Virus record (IMG/VR): IMGVR_UViG_3300020183_000430
Location: 1-25,071 of that record
Reading direction: 5' to 3' (one strand)
Length of the DNA stretch: 25,071 bases
Origin: a virus
Position numbers and translations under genes: made by a program. The notes below the pieces were generated by a model, which was not told the origin of the DNA, searched no databases, and saw nothing but the letters and a program-made list of their open reading frames with translations. This document shows, one piece after another, positions 22,559 to 25,071 of this stretch (positions are counted from its first letter, which is position 1; each line of letters opens with the position of its first letter).

Positions 22559-22758
22559 ACATCTATCTAGGACAACAAGCAAAGAGCCTGTTTTACATGA
22601 GGGAGATTCCTCTTGAATCAATAGGCGTGTTCCAATCACACATAGGTGAGTGGTTGTATTGGTTCAATGATGGGTTCACCTACGACACAGGGTTTGCTGA
22701 TAGCGAAGCAGAAGCATTACAGATTGCAAAGAAGAACTTTAAACCTTACAAAAAATGA
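22555..22758 (+). CDS. Unknown 67-residue protein
   Basis: It is coupled by a four-base overlap to its neighbours. An N-terminal charged and hydrophobic section, then an aromatic region (GEWLYWFNDGFTYDTGF) and a helix (DSEAEALQIAKKNF) are visible. No family is recognised. Confidence 0.65.
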   Translation: MNIYLGQQAKSLFYMREIPLESIGVFQSHIGEWLYWFNDGFTYDTGFADSEAEALQIAKKNFKPYKK

Positions 22759-22898
22759 AAAAAGAAATCAAAAGAACAGGAGATTTAGCACCAAAAGGTG
22801 TAAAAAGCACAATTAAAGGAAACTATAGTTTCAATAAAGTATTTGAACACATTTACAACGAAGCAAGAAAACCAGATGAATCATGGAAACACAAATAA
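22755..22898 (+). CDS. Tiny basic protein (47 residues)
   Basis: An ATG overlaps the previous stop (22755) and the frame ends at TAA 22898, overlapping the next gene by 16 bases. It is rich in Lys, fitting nucleic-acid binding or a linker, but its function is unknown. Packing is the main evidence. Confidence 0.55.
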   Translation: MKKEIKRTGDLAPKGVKSTIKGNYSFNKVFEHIYNEARKPDESWKHK

Positions 22899-23119
22899 AC
22901 ACCTTCGAACATTGGGCTAAAACCCATCTATCTGAAGAAGACGCACAAAGGTATTTTGAAAACATTCAAAATGAGGCTAGTCCTATCAATCCCACACTTG
23001 AAGTGGGGGAAAGTGAATTTATATATTCTGCATTTGTATGGGAACATTCAAAGGAAGGACACAACTATTGGATGAATATTCAAAATAAGCTTGAGAAAGA
23101 AAATGGCTGGGAAGGTTGA
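22883..23119 (+). CDS. Unknown 78-residue protein
   Basis: This acidic and aromatic protein has a helix (FEHWAKTHLSEEDAQRYF) at the start. It overlaps the genes on both sides. The function is unknown. Confidence 0.62.
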   Translation: METQINTFEHWAKTHLSEEDAQRYFENIQNEASPINPTLEVGESEFIYSAFVWEHSKEGHNYWMNIQNKLEKENGWEG

Positions 23120-23615
23120 TGATAAAAATGCAATGTGGTTAGAGGCTAACTTTAAAGTTAGCTTCTACCAACCTGAAGACTTGCTAGCAGGCATGTGGTT
23201 TTTAAATAGTCTATATCCAGGAACTAATAGAGAATTTGTTGAACTGTGGCTTCTTGAGGAGGATATTATTGAGGAGGAGTATGACAATTTTGTTAATAAG
23301 CATGGATTTCCTGTTGAGCCAATAGTCACATTAGAAATGAGTAATCCTGATGAACCTGATTTAATTGTGGCGTATTCGCCAGAAATAGGATGGGTGTATG
23401 AGGATGAAAATGATGAGCTAAGAACATTTGACATTGATGACGCAAACTGGATCATTCAAAACAACGATGCAAAAGTGTGCATATTGATTGATGGAGAAGC
23501 TTATGAACAAGATGAAACCATCTTCACCATTACAGAAGATCAAGAAGTGATATTGAAATATTTCTTTCTTGAAGACTTTAATGCAGAAAATGAAGACGAG
23601 TATTTGTCAGAGTAA
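23103..23615 (+). CDS. Unknown 170-residue very acidic protein
   Basis: I choose the ATG at 23103. A TTG at 23091 would add four residues. The first half contains FYQPEDLLAGMWFLNSLYPG, the second half a beta-like pattern with many Asp and Glu. Strongly acidic early phage proteins sometimes mimic DNA to inhibit host enzymes, but that is only a possibility here. Confidence 0.65.
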   Translation: MAGKVDDKNAMWLEANFKVSFYQPEDLLAGMWFLNSLYPGTNREFVELWLLEEDIIEEEYDNFVNKHGFPVEPIVTLEMSNPDEPDLIVAYSPEIGWVYEDENDELRTFDIDDANWIIQNNDAKVCILIDGEAYEQDETIFTITEDQEVILKYFFLEDFNAENEDEYLSE

Positions 23616-23655
23616 TTAAAATTATGTATTTTACTAACGAAAAAAGTTAAAACAA

Positions 23656-24264
23656 ATGGCAGTAGAAATTTATTTAGAACCAGAACTATCGGAGATGGTC
23701 GGTTCACAAGAAGTGACAGAAGAGTGGAAACAGCTTGCTGAAGAACTTGGTATGGAAGGTCAATTGAAACTGATTACACCAAAACCAAGTGGAGAAACTG
23801 ATAAGAATCCTTCTCCATACATCCACATGAATAAGAAAGCAGAGAATGTCTTTGCTATTCTTTGTCCTGAAGTTGTTGATTACAAGAAGTATGACAAGTC
23901 CACCATCCCAAGAGAAGTGATGAGAGAAATTGCTATGGCTGAGAGGTTGCAATTCTTTGACAAAATCTGTATTTGGTATGATGATGCTTCTCCAGATCCT
24001 CTTGTTGTTGGTTACATCAAGGTGGGTAACTATGAGTTTGTCAAGCACATGATTGCAAGATTTGGTGATGAGATTCTTCCATTCGAAGTACTAGAAAGAA
24101 AAGCAATTGATCGTTTGAAGAAAAGAATCACTGACAAATTGAACGCTACACTTACTAGCATAGACAGTAAGGTGGATGGTTTCTTCAATCCTGTTCGTTA
24201 CAATGATGATAATCTTAACATTGATTTCAAAACTGTAACCTGGGAACACAGAAATGGTGTATAA
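23656..24264 (+). CDS. Unknown 202-residue protein upstream of the polymerase
   Basis: This soluble protein lies 8 bases from the exonuclease-polymerase gene. It has a mixed fold with segments AENVFAILCPEVVDYKKYD, ICIWYDDASPDPLVVGYIKV, and a basic helix (LERKAIDRLKKRITDKL) before an acidic end. Its place suggests a replication or nucleotide-metabolism partner. No active-site motif is recognised. Confidence 0.65.
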   Translation: MAVEIYLEPELSEMVGSQEVTEEWKQLAEELGMEGQLKLITPKPSGETDKNPSPYIHMNKKAENVFAILCPEVVDYKKYDKSTIPREVMREIAMAERLQFFDKICIWYDDASPDPLVVGYIKVGNYEFVKHMIARFGDEILPFEVLERKAIDRLKKRITDKLNATLTSIDSKVDGFFNPVRYNDDNLNIDFKTVTWEHRNGV

Positions 24265-24272
24265 TCAAACTT

Positions 24273-25071
24273 ATGGATGTTTTAATTTACGACATTGAGA
24301 CACTCAAAGAAATGTTTCTCGTGGGGATTTATATTCCTCACGAGAATACATATCGAGAGTTTGAGGTGAGCAAGAGCAAGTATGAAATAGAATTGTTTGC
24401 AGAGTTTGCAGAAAGACATAAACATTTCTACTGGGTAGGCTACAATAATCTAAGATTTGACAGCCAAATAGTTGAATGGATCTTGAGAAAATGCCAGGAT
24501 TGGGGTGAAAAATCCAATCTTGAGGTGACAGCCATGATTGCTCAGAAAGCTCAGGATGTAATAGATGATGCAAACTATGATGTATTTGCTGAATATCGTG
24601 AAGAAGAGCTTACACTTAGTCAGATTGATCTATTCAAGGTGCATCACTTTGATAACAAAAACAGACGTGTTAGTCTAAAGAGACTAGAGTTTGAAATGGA
24701 TCTCGAGAACATTGAAGAGATGCCTATTCATCATACAAAGATTGGTATGACTCTAGAAGATAGAAAACTCACACGTCAGTATTGTCAAAATGATGTAATG
24801 GCCACCTATGAGTTTTACAAGGTGACTATTGGTGAAACAGAACATCCGTTGTACAAGGGTAATGATCAGATTCAATTACGATTGGATATAGAGAAAGAGT
24901 TTGGTATTCCATGCATAAACTATTCAGATAGTAAGATTGGTGATGAGATCATCAAGAAATACTATTGTGAAGAGAAGAGAATGGATGTCAAACTACTTCC
25001 TAGAAAGGGTCATTTCAGAAAGTACATCTTTATCAGTCAATGCATTGCTCCTTATGTGCAATTCAAAACTG
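24273..25071 (+). CDS. DNA polymerase N-terminus (3'-5' exonuclease domain), truncated by the window
   Basis: This reads from the ATG at 24273 to the window end (266 codons), open throughout. All three motifs of a DnaQ-like exonuclease are visible: DIET at 7-10 (Exo I), YNNLRFD at 57-63 (Exo II), and YCQND at 170-174 (Exo III, Yx3D). The arrangement fits the proofreading domain at the start of a family B DNA polymerase, as in some crAss-like phages. Family A, or a separate exonuclease, is possible, because the polymerase motifs would be outside the window. Confidence 0.85.
   Translation, partial: MDVLIYDIETLKEMFLVGIYIPHENTYREFEVSKSKYEIELFAEFAERHKHFYWVGYNNLRFDSQIVEWILRKCQDWGEKSNLEVTAMIAQKAQDVIDDANYDVFAEYREEELTLSQIDLFKVHHFDNKNRRVSLKRLEFEMDLENIEEMPIHHTKIGMTLEDRKLTRQYCQNDVMATYEFYKVTIGETEHPLYKGNDQIQLRLDIEKEFGIPCINYSDSKIGDEIIKKYYCEEKRMDVKLLPRKGHFRKYIFISQCIAPYVQFKT

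Noticed and set aside
1-25071. CRISPR array, insertion sequence, integrase or attachment sites
   Set aside because: No spaced direct repeats, transposase or recombinase gene is visible in the window.

Overview
The window looks like part of the genome of a tailed double-stranded DNA phage that infects a member of the Bacteroidota. The phage evidence is a complete head module: a large terminase with ATPase and nuclease motifs, a long portal, an acidic scaffold-like protein and a probable major capsid protein. The host evidence is AT-rich coding, A/C-rich leaders in place of clear Shine-Dalgarno sites, and two promoters of the TTTG-N19/21-TAnnTTTG type. No integrase, repressor cassette or host gene is visible, so nothing suggests a prophage. 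The order HU/IHF-like protein, terminase, portal, scaffold-like protein, capsid, with two oppositely transcribed arms, recalls crAss-like phages (Crassvirales). That placement comes from gene order and lengths recalled from memory, not from a search.

Positions 1 to 18075 form the late arm, read entirely on the minus strand. In transcription order it holds: a winged-helix protein; a shortened HU-like protein fused to a coiled coil; a Cys-rich zinc-ribbon-like protein; two small acidic or helical proteins; a candidate small terminase; the large terminase; portal; scaffold-like protein; major capsid protein; two connector-region proteins; an abundant-looking Cys-rich structural protein with a Ser/Thr tail; a helical protein; a 43-residue zinc-knuckle microprotein; an 88-residue protein; and three fibre or adhesin genes. 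The last fibre carries two collagen-like Gly-X-Y blocks and leaves the window at position 1. The three fibres appear to share a short Cys-rich N-terminal module. Terminator-like hairpins follow the capsid gene and the Ser/Thr-tailed structural gene.

Positions 18076 to 18333 are a divergent control region with a Bacteroidota-type promoter for the late arm, a 15-bp AT palindrome and G/C-run clusters. Positions 18334 to 25071 form the other arm, read on the plus strand. One 132-residue gene comes first. It is followed by about 600 bases with no convincing gene but a striking series of stem-loops (18746 to 19232), including a helix closed by a GAAA tetraloop. Then come about seventeen small, tightly overlapping genes: membrane proteins, Cys-rich proteins, a ParB-like protein and a tiny helix-turn-helix protein. 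The arm ends at the N-terminal 3'-5' exonuclease domain of a probable DNA polymerase, cut by the window end. A textbook intrinsic terminator at 22124 to 22149 splits this arm into at least two transcription units.

The late arm therefore encodes DNA packaging, head assembly and host-binding fibres, and the plus-strand arm encodes early and replication functions. The least explained parts are the structured noncoding stretch and the shared fibre-anchor module.
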